Positions 47,982-60,670 of a stretch of 64,000 bases of DNA are shown here, one piece after another. The stretch lies in assembly GCA_032622095.1 (NCBI GenBank), contig CP136063.1, forward strand, positions 207,997,934 through 208,061,933, given 5' to 3'. The number at the start of each line of letters is the position of its first letter. Positions within the stretch are counted from its first letter, which is position 1. The notes below the pieces were generated by a model. It was not told the origin of the DNA and searched no databases. It was given only the letters and a program-made list of their open reading frames with translations. This DNA comes from Siphonodentalium dalli. Its lineage: Eukaryota > Mollusca > Scaphopoda > Gadilida > Siphonodentaliidae. The position numbers and the translations under genes were made by a program.

Positions 47982-49231
47982 TACTAATCAGCTATGATTC
48001 GACATTCAATCGATCTCAACACCGGACAGTTGGCGTGCAAGTGCCACTAACTACATTTGTACCACCCCCTTTGGGCTGTTCAATTTATTTCTCTGATCAT
48101 CAAATGAAAATATTACAGAGTGCAAGTTCGTTACAAATTCAAATAATACAGTGAATAATTAAGGGGCTGTCCAGTGCGACTTTGGACATGTGTGATTAGT
48201 GAGTGCGAGATTATATGATGATACAGTAGAGTACAGCATACACTATTATATTGGTGTTGGGGGTCATTCTTTAATGTGATCATAAACCACTCACATGAGG
48301 GTATCTGTGGCGTTTAACAAATTCTTATCAAAATCATTTTATAGATTCCGATTCCCACCAAATAAAAATCACGTAAGGCTTATTTCGTGGGGTGAATATT
48401 ATTAATTGCATTTCGTACACAACGGTTGGTCAAAAGAATGGACCCTAATCGTAATCGTTATTTCGTATAATCGGGTACCAGAGAAATCCAAGATGTAAGT
48501 AAACGGGTTCACCACAATAGGTCTATGTTGGCGCGAGTGGAACTGAAACAAACCATAATACTACTTAACGCGCTGTGCATGAGAGTTCTCCGCTGGAGAT
48601 ACTCAGAGTCTTATTTTGTGGAAGAATCCAGATTGAGAATCAGAAACTGATTACGGGGTGCGGGGCTAAATCGATATTACACGGATTCTAGGTGAGATTT
48701 TGAAATACACTTGATTGGAGTATGTTTCATTTCAGTGGGACAACGTTGTTTGGTTATCGCATGATGTTTTGCTCAACATTTCTGCCAAACGTAGGCACGT
48801 CGTTGCAAGATAAGACTGTTCATTGCGACATAGGGTCCAACGTCGCCATAATGACATTGGGTCCGGTTTGACTTGGAGCAAGAATTTAAGGTTATTGTCC
48901 AACTGGGCATAATAGTATGTTTCCCTAGCATAATGGGCGGTTATTTTTTCTTTTATCATATTGTGTCCATTTCTATATAATAACACAACTTAAAGATATT
49001 CGCATAACCACAAACTTGTCACAAACAAAATTTTAATGTCTCTAAACTGTGTAATTACATTTGGAAACAGATTATTCCGTTTCCCTTTCTATACTAAATA
49101 CTCATCGATCGGTAGTTATACCTTAGGAAATGTTAAGACAATAACTTATTTTCACATTTTGTGTCAATTACAGATAATTAGGGACGAGAACACATTCAAA
49201 ATCACAAGAATTGGGTAATTTGACCTCACTA
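47982..49231. other. Non-coding stretch
   Basis: No gene or element recognised between the AGTAC duplication and the TTAA MITE. Confidence 0.5.
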
Positions 49232-49235
49232 TTAA

Positions 49236-49701
49236 AGGGGTACTGCACGCCAATTTCAATAAATTCCCGGTAATAACAACGATCTGATATCGATAATATA
49301 TAGACAAATAAGTAATTTATGTCGAGATGTATTCTGCAAACATTCAGGTTAACAGGCTATCTTAAAATCAAATTTAATAGTTTGATATAAATTGAATTTG
49401 TGGATCGAGCCATAAATTAAATTACGAATTTCCGTGCATAAAAGACGTAATCAAATTAATTTACGGAAAGTGGATTGGGCAACACACATGCATGATCGTG
49501 TAACAAATTATGTTGATAACGGGCGTAAATTCAAGCCACTCACTGACTAGTGATTATACACTGACTTAAATGAGTATATGTGACTACTATGCATATACTA
49601 TACTATTTATTTGATAAATTTGCTTGAAAACTGTACAAAAATCACTCGACGACGAGCAGAGACTGGAGAAACCAACAACAACATTCGAGTACAGTATCCC
49701 T
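49236..49701. mobile_element. TTAA MITE (466 bp), second copy
   Basis: Flanked by TTAA at 49232-49235 and 49702-49705. Termini AGGGGTACTGCACGCC and, reversed, AGGGATACTGTACTCG. Same family as 42550-42966, in the opposite orientation, with about 80 bp of extra interior. Confidence 0.85.
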
Positions 49702-49705
49702 TTAA

Positions 49706-51735
49706 TCTGCGCAATTTGCATAGATAACTTCATCATGAAATTAGTACTAGCCTCATAAAGCTACGGTGACCTAATAAAGGAACTTTTTACTTTACATTAA
49801 GCATATTTTAATGCATCTGAAATATATTCACAAATTGGGGGCACAAGTTTTTACAACTTAGATGGAGCCTCGCTCCTGCTACATTTGAAACAAACACATC
49901 ACAATTATAAGATAGCAGAACTGTTTAGCAAGTGATATGGAATACAGAGTGTGCGAGTTGATGGGGTTGGTGTTCCATCCGTAATCCAAACTTAATATTT
50001 TAGAAGTCGCCGAGCAATAGGAAGATGGTAGTCAGTTATGAGACATTTTGTGTTTTGTTTTTTTTGTGTTTGTTTTTAAAATTAGATGATTTGATTAGTG
50101 TTGTTTAAAACACGTTTTAAAGCTTTTCACGCTTTAACACAACATTGGGTAATAAACGTAACGTATGTTGATGAGGCTTTATGTAGTCAATAGCGTCAGT
50201 GAATGCTGGATAATATTCCCACGGTGTTATTGTAGAACAGTATAACCGACACGTCCCCATTAGCCAGTATATTGATTGAAATAATTGTACAACTGGCCGT
50301 CACGCCCGCTTCTTGTATCCATTTCAGTTCAGGCTCCTCTGGTCACACACTATTCCAGATTACCTAGTCCTGTGTTTTATGATAAACTATTGACTGATTT
50401 TGGGTGAACTAGCCAGAAATACTTTCCCTCGATGGTGTCTTTTGAACAAAACAGTCCAGCATTCTGTTCAGAAGACACCATCGAATGAAAATAGCGGTCG
50501 CTAATCCACCACAGGGCAGTCAATATGTGTTTTATTATATACATGTATGACACAATTCTCGCCTCGCAACAACTGTGACAACAGCTGACGCAAATGGTGC
50601 AAATGGTGCAAATACTATAGCGCGGGCTATGGTCCGTAAAATTCTGGCCTCACCCCAGATTCGTGACAATTCTGGCATCGCGCCAATTTCTGGCCTACCA
50701 CAAACCGTGACTTCGGCAGTCGAATACATATTTCGAAGACTATAACCCGGGCGATATTTCGCTAGTATGACCCTCTGTGAACTTAACGTATATACTAATA
50801 CAAGTTTCAATACGAACGAGTGATAATTAACCATACATTGTTATTACGATGATGTGCATGTTACACTGGAGTAAATGTTTCCATATGCACCAGTGCAAAC
50901 TACTTAGTGCATTATGTTGACAATATGATCCCAACCGTGTATCCCGTGAGGTATAGTGTAGAAGTCATGGATGTACTAGGGCGGTCGTATCACGTGAGGC
51001 ATCGACCTGCGGATACGACTTAGCTCATCGTCCTCGTTTTCCTACATCTCTTCAGGCTGGTGGTTGAGTTGATCCAGCTCAATTAATCGGCTAGTCAACC
51101 GCTCCACATTGTTTCAGAGTCATTTTTTGTTATATTTTGTACTGCTCGTCTATTGTTTGAAGTATTGCTTTCTGTTTTTGTTTCACGTATGATGTTTCTG
51201 TTCTCCCCTGTCTCCTTTGTGTTCGTCCTGATGATTGTTGAGTGTTGAATCCTGTATTGTTCATGCATGTCTCACTGTGGAGAGGTACCGGGAGGCTGCT
51301 ATACGTGTATACAGCGGCTAAACGGGTCCAGAAAACGGCTTCACGGCTTCAGCTATGTACCCGTCTTTGGTTCGATCAGAATTTTAAGGGTAGTCCACGG
51401 CAACTCAAATAAAAACAACGTATTGCTCGTAAGAATGATGACTCACCAAGTTCCAATGTTGCTGTGATATCCCCACAGTACTTGGTTCTTGGCTTTAACC
51501 CAAATGTGAAAATACCTTCTATCTTTGTTATTGGTAAAACGCTACAAAGCATTGCTGGACAATTGAAATCTGTTTAAACAAGCAGGACTGTGACAATAAG
51601 TGGCTCTCTCCTGATTGAATGTTCAAAGAAAGTTCAATGTTATGCTCTGCTGCAGTTAACACTTACTGTACATACATCAGTGTTCGCTACTTTGCACACG
51701 ACATTGAATAGTAGCAGAGCTGTGTTGCGACCCGC
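49706..51735. other. Non-coding stretch with one hairpin
   Basis: A hairpin lies at 50423-50490 (CGATGGTGTCTTTTGAACA with TGTTCAGAAGACACCATCG). A 99-codon minus-strand frame at 50535-50834 overlaps a CAAATGGTG triplet repeat and is unconvincing. Nothing else recognised. Confidence 0.5.
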
Positions 51736-52270
51736 GATATAGCTAATTCTTCGAAATCAGAAATATTGGCGGAGTTGGCACCACAGGGAGTTACAGAAGT
51801 CCCTAGATTTGCTAAGACTGTTGATGGACTAAGAGTTCCTCTGAATAGTTATCTTCTGACCTCCAATCGGTGCGAACATCCACCGACATTGAAGGTTTGG
51901 GTACATGAAGATAGATATAAGTACCTATATTCGAAATGAAATACGATGTTTTAAATATCAGGGCTATATCCATGGCCATGAACATTGGATAATGTAAAGA
52001 AATAATTTGTGCACCCTGTTCCGTTTCTGGTCATGATCATAAGGATTGTACCAATCTTTAAAATGTTCGAACTGTCAGGGTCCACAGGCTGCAATGGATC
52101 GTTCATGTCCAATTTGGGATTATGAGTTCAAGATGCAACAATGTAAAGCTGAGAAGCATCTGTCATATCTAGAAATAGTTGGCTCTCGACCATCCATTCC
52201 ACATGTCACATACTCAGCAACCGTGTCTACAAAAAAGTGTATTGATGCCAGCACTCAGACACAAAGTTAA
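51736..52270 (+). pseudogene. LINE ORF1 (jockey/CR1-type gag-like) remnant
   Basis: Frame-shifted pieces give LAELAPQGVTEVPRFAKTVD, then GLRVPLNSYLLTSNRCEHPP with TLKVWVHEDRYKYLY. The next parts are RCFKYQGYIHGHEH and NLCTLF, and a final open part is CSNCQGPQAAMDRSCPIW.. with DASTQTQS at the end. This is the order in the ORF1 nucleic-acid-binding protein of jockey/CR1-type LINEs: an RRM-like segment, then Cys/His zinc knuckles (C-x2-C..H..C), then the A-x-x-C-P-x-W motif. Two or more frameshifts make it a relic. It ends just before the perfect hairpin at 52300. Confidence 0.75.
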
Positions 52271-52299
52271 ACCAAACTCGTCTGTGTATTAATACCAGT

Positions 52300-52373
52300 A
52301 GTTCTGGAAAAGGAATAATGTCAGTTTCCTCAACTTGTGTTGAGGAAACTGACATTATTCCTTTTCCAGAACT
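52300..52373. repeat. Perfect 35-bp-arm hairpin with 4-nt loop
   Basis: The arm starts AGTTCTGGAAAAGGAATAAT and ends TTTCCTCAAC; loop TTGT; the other arm is its exact complement. No mismatch in 35 bp. No flanking duplication was seen. It sits 30 bp after the ORF1 relic and could be a very young MITE, a repair-born palindrome or an assembly artefact. Confidence 0.9.
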
Positions 52374-53365
52374 TGTAGCGCAGGTAATGGTTGCAGCTGC
52401 TGCTGTTGAGACAAGTTACAAGTTGATCCTATTATTCGAAAGCAGAGGTTGAGCATTGAATTTTCAAAGTTCAATAAGATGCTTCGAGAGAAATGGCAAA
52501 CTTTGATTGAATGGGGTGGAGACTCCCATGCAATTGTGTAGAGGGTTGCTGGCTTTTTTGTGAGAAATCACCTACCGAGTCAACTATCCGATTGTCAACT
52601 TGATGAATTGATTAAGACCCACGCAAGAATAATCAGATTGTGCGGATGTCTTAATAAATTATTAATATTTGCTGAATATATTTCATTCAGGTGTTATATG
52701 TTTGTTGATCTCGAAGCAGTATTTCTATCTGTTTTGATATTTTGTTTTATATCTGTTTGCACAATTGTCAGTTTCTTAATGATTCTGACCCCAAATCCAG
52801 CTCTGAAGCTCTTATTTGGGTGTTTTATTTGTATATAATTTGTCTTTTTTGTCTAATTCACGGTTACGTCTATACACAGTTGCTTCGCTTAATCCTAATT
52901 CTGTTTTTCTCAGTCGTGATATTGCCTACCGGCTACAACGACATAAAACCCTAACTTAACAAACAAATATAATCACCACATCCTGAATTTTTCTTTTAAT
53001 CTCAAAGAATGACATTTGGGTAACTTTTTGTGCAAAATACTTATATACATCAAAAACAGTAACATCATGCAGGGAATTCGCCTACAAATCTTGTGTTTTT
53101 GTAACGATTGTCAGAACGTTCAGAACGACTACACCAGAAATTATTCAAACTGCATTAGAAATGGTTAAATGCTGTACCCCTTTAAAAATGATGGACAATG
53201 ATATTTTCCCATCAGAGCCAAGTGGTTATTTTATTCTCTCCTATACACGCATATAGATCCCCCCGCATCCACTTGAATGCGCTCTGGTCCACCACAATAA
53301 TCTCTAACTAAAACCCCGTGGCGGTTTCAGGGCTGGAAGTATGTTCGCTTTTATTACATCCCAGT
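52374..53365. other. Non-coding stretch
   Basis: T-rich frames (52560-52954) encode only hydrophobic low-quality peptides. GCTGTACCCCTTTAA at 53171-53185 looks like an isolated terminus of the TTAA MITE family. Confidence 0.5.
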
Positions 53366-54469
53366 TATACCAATCGTGACGTTGTTATAGCACGCTGAGC
53401 TTGACGTCACCTGACACAGGATCTATCGGTCGGATACTGAATTATTCTTATTGGTGCTGATTGGTATGAATTTATCTGAAAAGCATGCACACCGTATGGT
53501 AGCTATTGTTGTGGGGGGAATCGTTATCTCCGACAACATCGTGGGGTATACATGGAGATTTAATACCTGGATGTCTCTTTTTGAACCCATTGCATGGCTT
53601 CGCCTCGGGTTTCAAAATCGACATCCAGGTATTAAATCTCCATGTACTCCCGATATTGCCGAAGATAACTAATATTACTACTGTTGCTCATATGTAATAT
53701 GGCAATGTAATTTAATTCCCCACTAGCTAGTATATAGCCGACATTGCTCGAGGTTATAATTGGCAACAATATTTAACTGTGGCTTTTGCCCCATTCATTC
53801 GGAGAATTTACCACCTATATTTGGACATTTCAGCTGACATCTTTAGATAGAACAATGCGTGTTCGTAAGCAACACGCACAATAAGAACGCGACTACATCT
53901 CGCTTCTCGGTGAGGTTTTGATGCGTCCGAGCGTGAACGAAAATTGTCCGAACCCGAACGAAAATTGTTTCTGAACCTGAACAAAATCATCGGAGATATT
54001 GCGAATCTGAACCTGAACATTTGGAAATTTTCAAAGGTCGTTTTTCGTAGTTAGACAATACAAATATCGCCGGTTTTGCATTAAACATATTTTATTTGTA
54101 TATCGAATAATACAAAAGGGATTCCGAAGATGTGCGGTAAACTAATCTACCCACGACAATACATCAATTTGCGGATCCATGAGCCCAGGGCCAAAAAGTT
54201 ACGAAGAAGCGAACATTTCGCCGCCTCGATAAAATTTCGAAATTTTATGACGACTTGACACGCCAAATGCAACATTTCACATGCCTGTCATGCGAAAGGC
54301 ATGTTACCTATGTGTTGGGCATACAAATTCCTACATAACTGTTTAAGGGTGTATCACCGAAAGATGTCGTTAATTGATGCTTGAAGACAATATATACACT
54401 TACTGTTTATCCTGTCCACTGGGCGCCGCCATCTTGAAACGTACGAACCTAAACGGGTATCCGACAGTG
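53366..54469. mobile_element. Truncated relative of the CACTG element (right end)
   Basis: Direct match to 46889-47976: the 3' interior with its foldback (GAGATTTAATACCTGGATGT..ACATCCAGGTATTAAATCTC, 53550-53645) followed by the complete right TIR ending CCGACAGTG at 54469. The left part is absent. A short insertion of about 45 bp near 54082-54125 interrupts the TIR. The foldback is better preserved here than in the long copy. Confidence 0.85.
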
Positions 54470-56350
54470 ATGAGACCCAAGCTGAAGGATCGCGATAGGA
54501 AATTGCGATGCCGACTAGCTTCCGTCGGTTAACCCATCTCTTCACTTAATACTAATTGGCGAGTAGTTCCCGTGTCAGTTTGGAGTAAACTACATATATG
54601 CCCATGCTCGTATACTATAATATAGTGGGTCTGATGACCTTTCGTAGAGTTTTCATTTACCATCCACGGGATTCCACGTCAGTAGTGCCAATCATAACTC
54701 ACTACATGTGTTAGTATCACCAAGATAAATGATTCCAATCGAAATCATTAGCCTAGCGCTGTATGACGTAATTCGGGGGAATACCGCAAGTCTTCCGATA
54801 AATTAAAAGTTGGCGGGAATACGATAGACTCAGTATCCGTATGAATCTGAGTGTATCGATTACTGATGACTGTTCTCACGACGTCTTCACAGGTTTTTAT
54901 TAAGCTAACCAACGAAATCGATATAAATGAAACTAATAGGCCAAATCACATTGGAATTCTTCGTAAGTTGTGAAGTAGCTAATTTAATTTTCATTGCGAT
55001 GGTCCATTACCGATTCCGCGCTTTGGTAATCTCCACATGGTTGCTAACCGGACGTCACGTGACATATTTTCCAAAATCCATACCCACAATCTTTGAAAAA
55101 ACACTGATGGATATAGAAAAAATATATATGACGTCATTCACCTGCGCCTAAGGTATATACAACCACGCGCGCCTGCGGCGCGCTGGTGGTTGCTATTATC
55201 TGAAAACGTTCCCAACCGTGAACGAGATCAATCTGTTCGTCGTTATGTCGTCTGTATAAATTCCTGAACATATATCGAAACATCTGAAAATTCCCTCAAA
55301 CTTCGGTAAGATGTTTTAGAGTATATATCAGGTTTATAATTATACTGGTAGTTCGTGTAATTATCGACCTACACCCAACAAAGATCAAATAATATTACAG
55401 CAGTTTATAATGTAATATCCATGTGTGCAAAGCATTTGCAACAGTTTCTGATGTAATATCCATGTGGCTAGTCAGCGCATAGCATTTACAACGGTTTCTG
55501 ATGTTTCTTGCGCGCGATGGATTCTGCCCCTTGTGGTGGCCACGTGATTATCCCCATGAAGTTATGTTGCAGCCGACATTTTGGACGGAGTTTGATCTTC
55601 TTCTAGCTGCTTCTAGTCAGAAATTCCCGCCCGTGTTCTGGTAAATTTATTTATATATGATCGCAATTTGGCATACAAATAAATTGGTCCAAGATGTTCG
55701 AGTGATCTATTATTTGCTAATTTATTGAAATCTTGTTCCAAATGCCGCTGTGTTTGTATCAATCATAATTTTCCGAATTTCCCAATTTTAAATCATATTA
55801 ACAAAAGGGGGACGGGAATACCCACTAGAAGGCGACCCACCAAGCACAGCTGCGGGAGTTTCTGACCAAAAATTAGCTTTAGTGACAAACATGATCAAAC
55901 TCTATATCAATATAATCATGACTGGGTGAAGCACCAATCGATCTGTAAGTATGATAGCCCGGTCGGGCCAATATAGTCAGATCGGTCTTCCACAGCCAAC
56001 ATGCATCCGATCTGGGATAGGCCTACTCTCATACGGGGAGTCTAAACTGTTATATAATTACCTTTCAACCAATAATTAATAATCAATATATTATTAATGC
56101 TGATAGTTCTTTTGAAAGACACGGAATAATTATTTACCAAGACAATTCAATATAAACATGTACAAATCTTCAAACAACTAAAATTTCAATATTGAAGAAA
56201 TTTAGAGTTCCCTCTCTTACAACAGTGAACACTGCCAGGAAGACAGGTCAATCTATTTTAGCCCAATCGGACTAGTATATATCGATTGGTGGTTCACCCA
56301 AACCTGATTATGGAAGCCCATTACTAGGCATCAGGGCAAACTCATAAAAA
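54470..56350. other. Non-coding stretch with a GC hairpin
   Basis: A GC-rich hairpin lies at 55160-55192 (CAACCACGCGCGCC..GGCGCGCTGGTGGTTG). A short direct repeat (TTTCTGATGTAATATCCATGTG and relatives) lies near 55405-55505. No gene recognised; a 74-codon plus-strand frame at 54927-55151 has no familiar motif. Confidence 0.5.
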
Positions 56351-56354
56351 TATA

Positions 56355-56640
56355 TCTGAGATAAATCACAAACCTTTGCAAACCTTTATCGTAACTATCT
56401 TTGCGATAAATCGCAATTTTATCGCAAACATATTTGCAATAAATCATAAATCGCAAACCACTTTGCGATAAAATACTGCGATATCTTTGACTGCGATAAA
56501 TCGCAAACAAATTTGCGATAAATCGCAAACATTTTTATGTACCTTTACGATCACAAACATGTTTTTCAAAGTATTTTGATATCTATCGCAAAGATGTTTG
56601 CAATTTATAGCAAAGGTTTGCGTTTTATCATCATAAACCA
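56355..56640. repeat. GCGATAAATCGC cryptic palindromic repeat
   Basis: Irregular repetition of TTTGCGATAAATCGCAAA-like units, each itself palindromic, spaced by short A/T spacers. At least ten partial units occur. It is not a clean tandem array; it probably grew by slippage of a palindromic seed. Confidence 0.8.
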
Positions 56641-57082
56641 TGCGAATATATATAGACGTAGATGCCTTGAAAGTGACAGATTGATTTTCAAGACTTGAGA
56701 GGGGTCAATGGTAGCCTACTACCGATCAGGAGCACAAATGGGAGGGGGCTGATCCGCCTTTTTGTCCATAGTAAAGTACATGTAGCATGCAATATTTGTT
56801 CTTCAATTTTCAGGACGTTCAAATTTAATCAACGGAAGCTCTGTGTTTTCATTGAGTTCCTGGGTCAATTTCAATGGCTGCATAATTAAGGAGTTACATG
56901 TCTATGTATGTTGTGTTTAAGTGGTCGTTTTATTAGTATATATGAATGTTGTGAATTATCGGGGGGCACCCCTCGATATTATGAAAAATGTCCCATGGCA
57001 ATTTTAATGCTGTGGCATTATAAATTCAACATGCTGCCACGGCATTGCTTATTGTCGTGGCCAATTTCAAGGACTATGGGGG

Positions 57083-57380
57083 GGGGCGTCAGTCGTCATG
57101 GCACCGGTCACCAAGCTGTATGACCTCTAAGCTCTAACATACAGGGGTTCGAATCCCTCGTAGAGATGCGTGACGATCTCTGCTCCAACTTCCTGTCGAA
57201 AGAAAACATTCCGATGATCGTTGGTTTACATATGTGCTGACGATGCATCGTGACTACCTAATTGTATGTGACCAATCATGTAGCACACATGGTTTCCACC
57301 ACCAAAAAATGATCTGGCCTCATTGTGATATCGCCTTAGTTGTGGAAAGCGACATCAAACCCCAAATAAATAAGTGTGTA
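57083..57380 (+). mobile_element. tRNA-derived SINE
   Basis: The head contains a B-box-like GGGGTTCGAATCCC (57144-57157) about 45 bp after an A-box-like region (GGCACCGGTCACCAAGCTG), as in tRNA-derived RNA polymerase III promoters. The body runs to a tail of GCGACATCAAACCCCAAATA and AATAAG. The tail type is common in molluscan SINEs (recollection). The tRNA structure itself is degenerate, so it is not a tRNA gene. Confidence 0.75.
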
Positions 57381-57415
57381 TTATAAAATACTCAATGTTG
57401 CTACTGCCTTTCACT

Positions 57416-57570
57416 TATTTTTATATTTGGGGTTTTATGTCGCTTCCGACATCACAGCAAAGCCAGATTAATTGTTGGCGGGGGGACCAATGTGTTCTAT
57501 GCTCAGTCGTGTACAATTAAGTACTTAGTAGTCACGATGCACCGTCTGCTCGCATGTAAACCGCAGACTA
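57416..57570 (-). mobile_element. 5'-truncated SINE, tail-to-tail with the previous one
   Basis: The reverse complement matches the 3' half of the SINE at 57083-57380 (GGTTTACAT..GCATCGTGACTACT..GCGACATAAAACCCCAAAT). It lacks the pol III head. The two tails face each other about 36 bp apart. Confidence 0.75.
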
Positions 57571-59660
57571 TCTGTTAATATTCCCATCTTATTTTAATTA
57601 GATGAAGGTAACCCGTGTTTCCTCTGTTCCTCCCATGTTATTATCATATTAATCCACCGACCCCCGTAGGAGGTTCGGGGCATATACAGGTAGTCGAGGG
57701 CTCCGTATGTATGTCCGTCAGTCCGAGCATATATTGTAAACCCGGGTGTTAATTATCGGAGTTCGTTATCCTTTGGCTTAGTGATAGCACAGGTTGGTGG
57801 AAATGATACCCACATTACTTGAGCTAATTAGTCAAGGTATGCACTAATAACTTTGTTCTAATGTTGTACGGGAAAGGTCGAGTTCGCGACATAATTAGTT
57901 GTTTTGATCTACAATTGTAGACGTGTATTGCAGACAATGAGCATATGTCGGCCCGATTGAATTGAATCTGTGGTAGGATGGATCACTTCCATCCTCAAGC
58001 TACTTCTGTCATTTATTGGCATTTGTTTCTAATGTGGAGGGGTATATAGATGCCTAATATGTGAACACAAGTCAAACAGATGCCAGGATTCTTGGCACTG
58101 TTATAACATTTAATTTGGTTGGAGAAAAATAAAGAAACTGGGATATCCATGACAATGGTCATGGGCGAAATATATTGCTATTTCATACAACACATGCTTA
58201 CATCGCTGCTACCACACCATTTGGTTAACATAATTTCTTTCATTCCGACAACTTGTCATGGAAAACACATTGTGTTACCTATATATCTGTTTGTGTAAGA
58301 TTCCTTTAATTTCTTCTTAGTTAAACACTTTTAAGACATAAACAAAAAGCATTACACCATTTGACTGGGAGAGGGACGTCACTAAGTTGATAAATCGTGT
58401 GTCCCAATGTGCACGTATATACTTTATATAGGATCAAATATGTTAAAAGTAAAAGAAACGGTTAACATAACACATATATAACACATATATCCTATTGTGA
58501 TTTGTGTAATAGGTGAACAGTCAAGTGTGTAAATATTGATGACGTTACCATTAGCACATGTCGTTAAGTGATTAACTTCTATGAAACACTGATAACTCAA
58601 TGATATTTGTATTCCATTTACACTTATACCATTTATTCTATAATAATTATTCCCATGATACTTTGCAATGTTTTAGTATACGCTTGTTCCTATAGAATTA
58701 CAGTGATCTTGTTGTTGCATATATACACACCCGCATGGTACGGGCGTTCAATACGTATCCCGTTGACGTCAGGAGACGTAATTGACGTTCCCTCAACCAT
58801 GAAACCGGAACTGTAAAATAAAAACAGCATCACACATGACAAAAATGCCTGTTGTTCCCGAATAAACATTGTAAGTCTGTTTGTTTTTAATTCGCGGATT
58901 CTATACGGGGGGTTACGTGTAATAAACACAGAAACATAACATGTGTTAATGGTTTTGTCGACATGGTACTTGTATTATCGCGGAAGAATATAAATCCAGG
59001 CTGCGTCTCTCGTCATATCCTTCCACGCTAACCCTCGTGTCGTATCTACAAACCCATTAGTGTGTGGAATTTGTGTTTGACTCAACTTCAGTGCTTGCAA
59101 CTAGTGAAAGCAACGTCTGCGCTTGTGTAGGTAGTACTAGAGATGTTCCACTTGTAACTTGTAGCGTGTAGGATAAATGACAGCATATCATAGCGGCAAT
59201 GAATACGAGAGAACGCAAACAGATATTTGCAATTCGGGAACATCTCCGTTATGTCGATTTCGAACAACACTTTGACATAATAAAAATGAATGTGGTCTCA
59301 GAATGGATAAATCTGTCAAAGTGGAAATGTGAAGAACATGTGACAATCGTTTAAGTTATAACAACTTGTATCACATAATTAGCCCATAAACCCGGCCTCA
59401 TTTGATTTAGTTAGATACACGTGTATTATCGGCACGCGCGGAGATGTAAGAAATTAAGGCAATGATAATTTAATGAATTAAAATGTCGACATGAAAAAAC
59501 ACATTTAAAATGGAATTATAATTTTTCCTTGAAGGTGTTTTTACTTCCTCTTTGGTTGTGATAAGGAAATCAATATTAATTTGTTTAAACCCAGACATTT
59601 CGTTATCGTTTTACTTGCTAAAATGTGATCAGTTGATCAAAAGGGACCTCACATTCGTCG
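57571..59660. other. Non-coding stretch
   Basis: No coding sequence or repeat array recognised. Frames at 58607-58929 on both strands shadow each other. Confidence 0.5.
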
Positions 59661-59667
59661 CAATTCT

Positions 59668-59763
59668 ATTCTAAATGTCTTAACCTCGTCTACTAAATTC
59701 GATGCGAGCCTCGCTAAAGCTCGGCTCGAACCGAATTTAGTGCAATCGTATATAATTGCGACT
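59668..59763. mobile_element. Hairpin MITE, relative of 39533-39648
   Basis: Arms share CTCGTCTACTAAATTCG and its complement around GAGCCTCGCTAAAGCTCGGCTC. The outer arms are more degenerate than in the other copy. Confidence 0.7.
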
Positions 59764-60199
59764 CATTAGAGATCCTCCATATAGATTCGAAGAGTCAATC
59801 GTAATAGTCGAGTCTAGTATAGCCGACTCCGTAACTCTCTCCCAATAAGAATGAACTATGCATACAATTGGAGATCTTTCGTAAATAGCAGTTATATGCA
59901 TATGAGTTATAAGCCACAATCTAAACGTTCAATATATATAACGTAATTGTGTGTTGCCAATGGCAAAGTAGTCTGGTCGCTAAGCATTGGACCTAGAACA
60001 AATTGGTGACACGCTGTTTTTTGTGTCATTTTGTCGGGGAACAACATATCAAAATTCCGCTAAAATCCGCTTTGGGGAAAAGTTTCTAGAGCATTTTGAT
60101 AAAAAGGTCCTATTTGTGTTTTGTATGTATGAATTTCCGTTTCTTATGAAATATACACATGAATGTCATTTCAATTAAAGTTATACACATGGCAGGAAT

Positions 60200-60538
60200 A
60201 TGCAACATAAACAAATTATTATTGTTGTCATGACGGACGTATGTTATTTCGTGTACAATTTGATTGTCAAAATTCAAAATGACGACGAAATTGTTAAAAT
60301 TGGACAATTTTCACGAATTGTCACCAGATCGTTTCCATTTATAAGAAATTTGGTTCAAATGGCAATTTGTGCCAACATACACCATTTTAAATCAATGTCT
60401 GATAATTGTGAGCCATATCACGAGGATTGGGAATTTGGGCCCTTCAAATTCGAAATAGATGGTACTAAATTTCGAAGAAAAATCAAATATTATTTTAATG
60501 CCCAGAATAACCGCAAATCAAACACACCAGTGTACTGA
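60200..60538 (+). CDS. Hypothetical ORF, 112 codons, weak support
   Basis: Not recognised. It contains GPFKFEIDGTKFRRKIKYYF near the end. A diverged non-coding copy of its middle (about 60308-60420) lies near 61018-61150, which suggests the sequence is a dispersed repeat and the open frame is incidental. It abuts the (AAT)n tail of a minus-strand LINE. Confidence 0.15.
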   Translation: MQHKQIIIVVMTDVCYFVYNLIVKIQNDDEIVKIGQFSRIVTRSFPFIRNLVQMAICANIHHFKSMSDNCEPYHEDWEFGPFKFEIDGTKFRRKIKYYFNAQNNRKSNTPVY

Positions 60539-60566
60539 ATTATTATTATTATTATTATTATTATTT
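60539..60566 (-). repeat. (AAT)n tail of a LINE
   Basis: A run of about 9 ATT triplets on the plus strand. On the minus strand it follows GGCAATCCTGCCTGAATTAA and sits about 100 bp after the stop of the LINE fragment, the position expected of a LINE 3' microsatellite tail. Confidence 0.8.
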
Positions 60567-60670
60567 AATTCAGGCAGGATTGCCTATAGAAATATCATAA
60601 ATAAATACAACAATAAATCAAAATAAAACACAAATTATGTATATAAAAGACTATTCCATTGTTGGATCAG

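Noticed and set aside
57120-57165. A tRNA gene
   Set aside because: The B box is good, but there is no matching acceptor stem or anticodon arm, and the sequence continues into a SINE body and tail.
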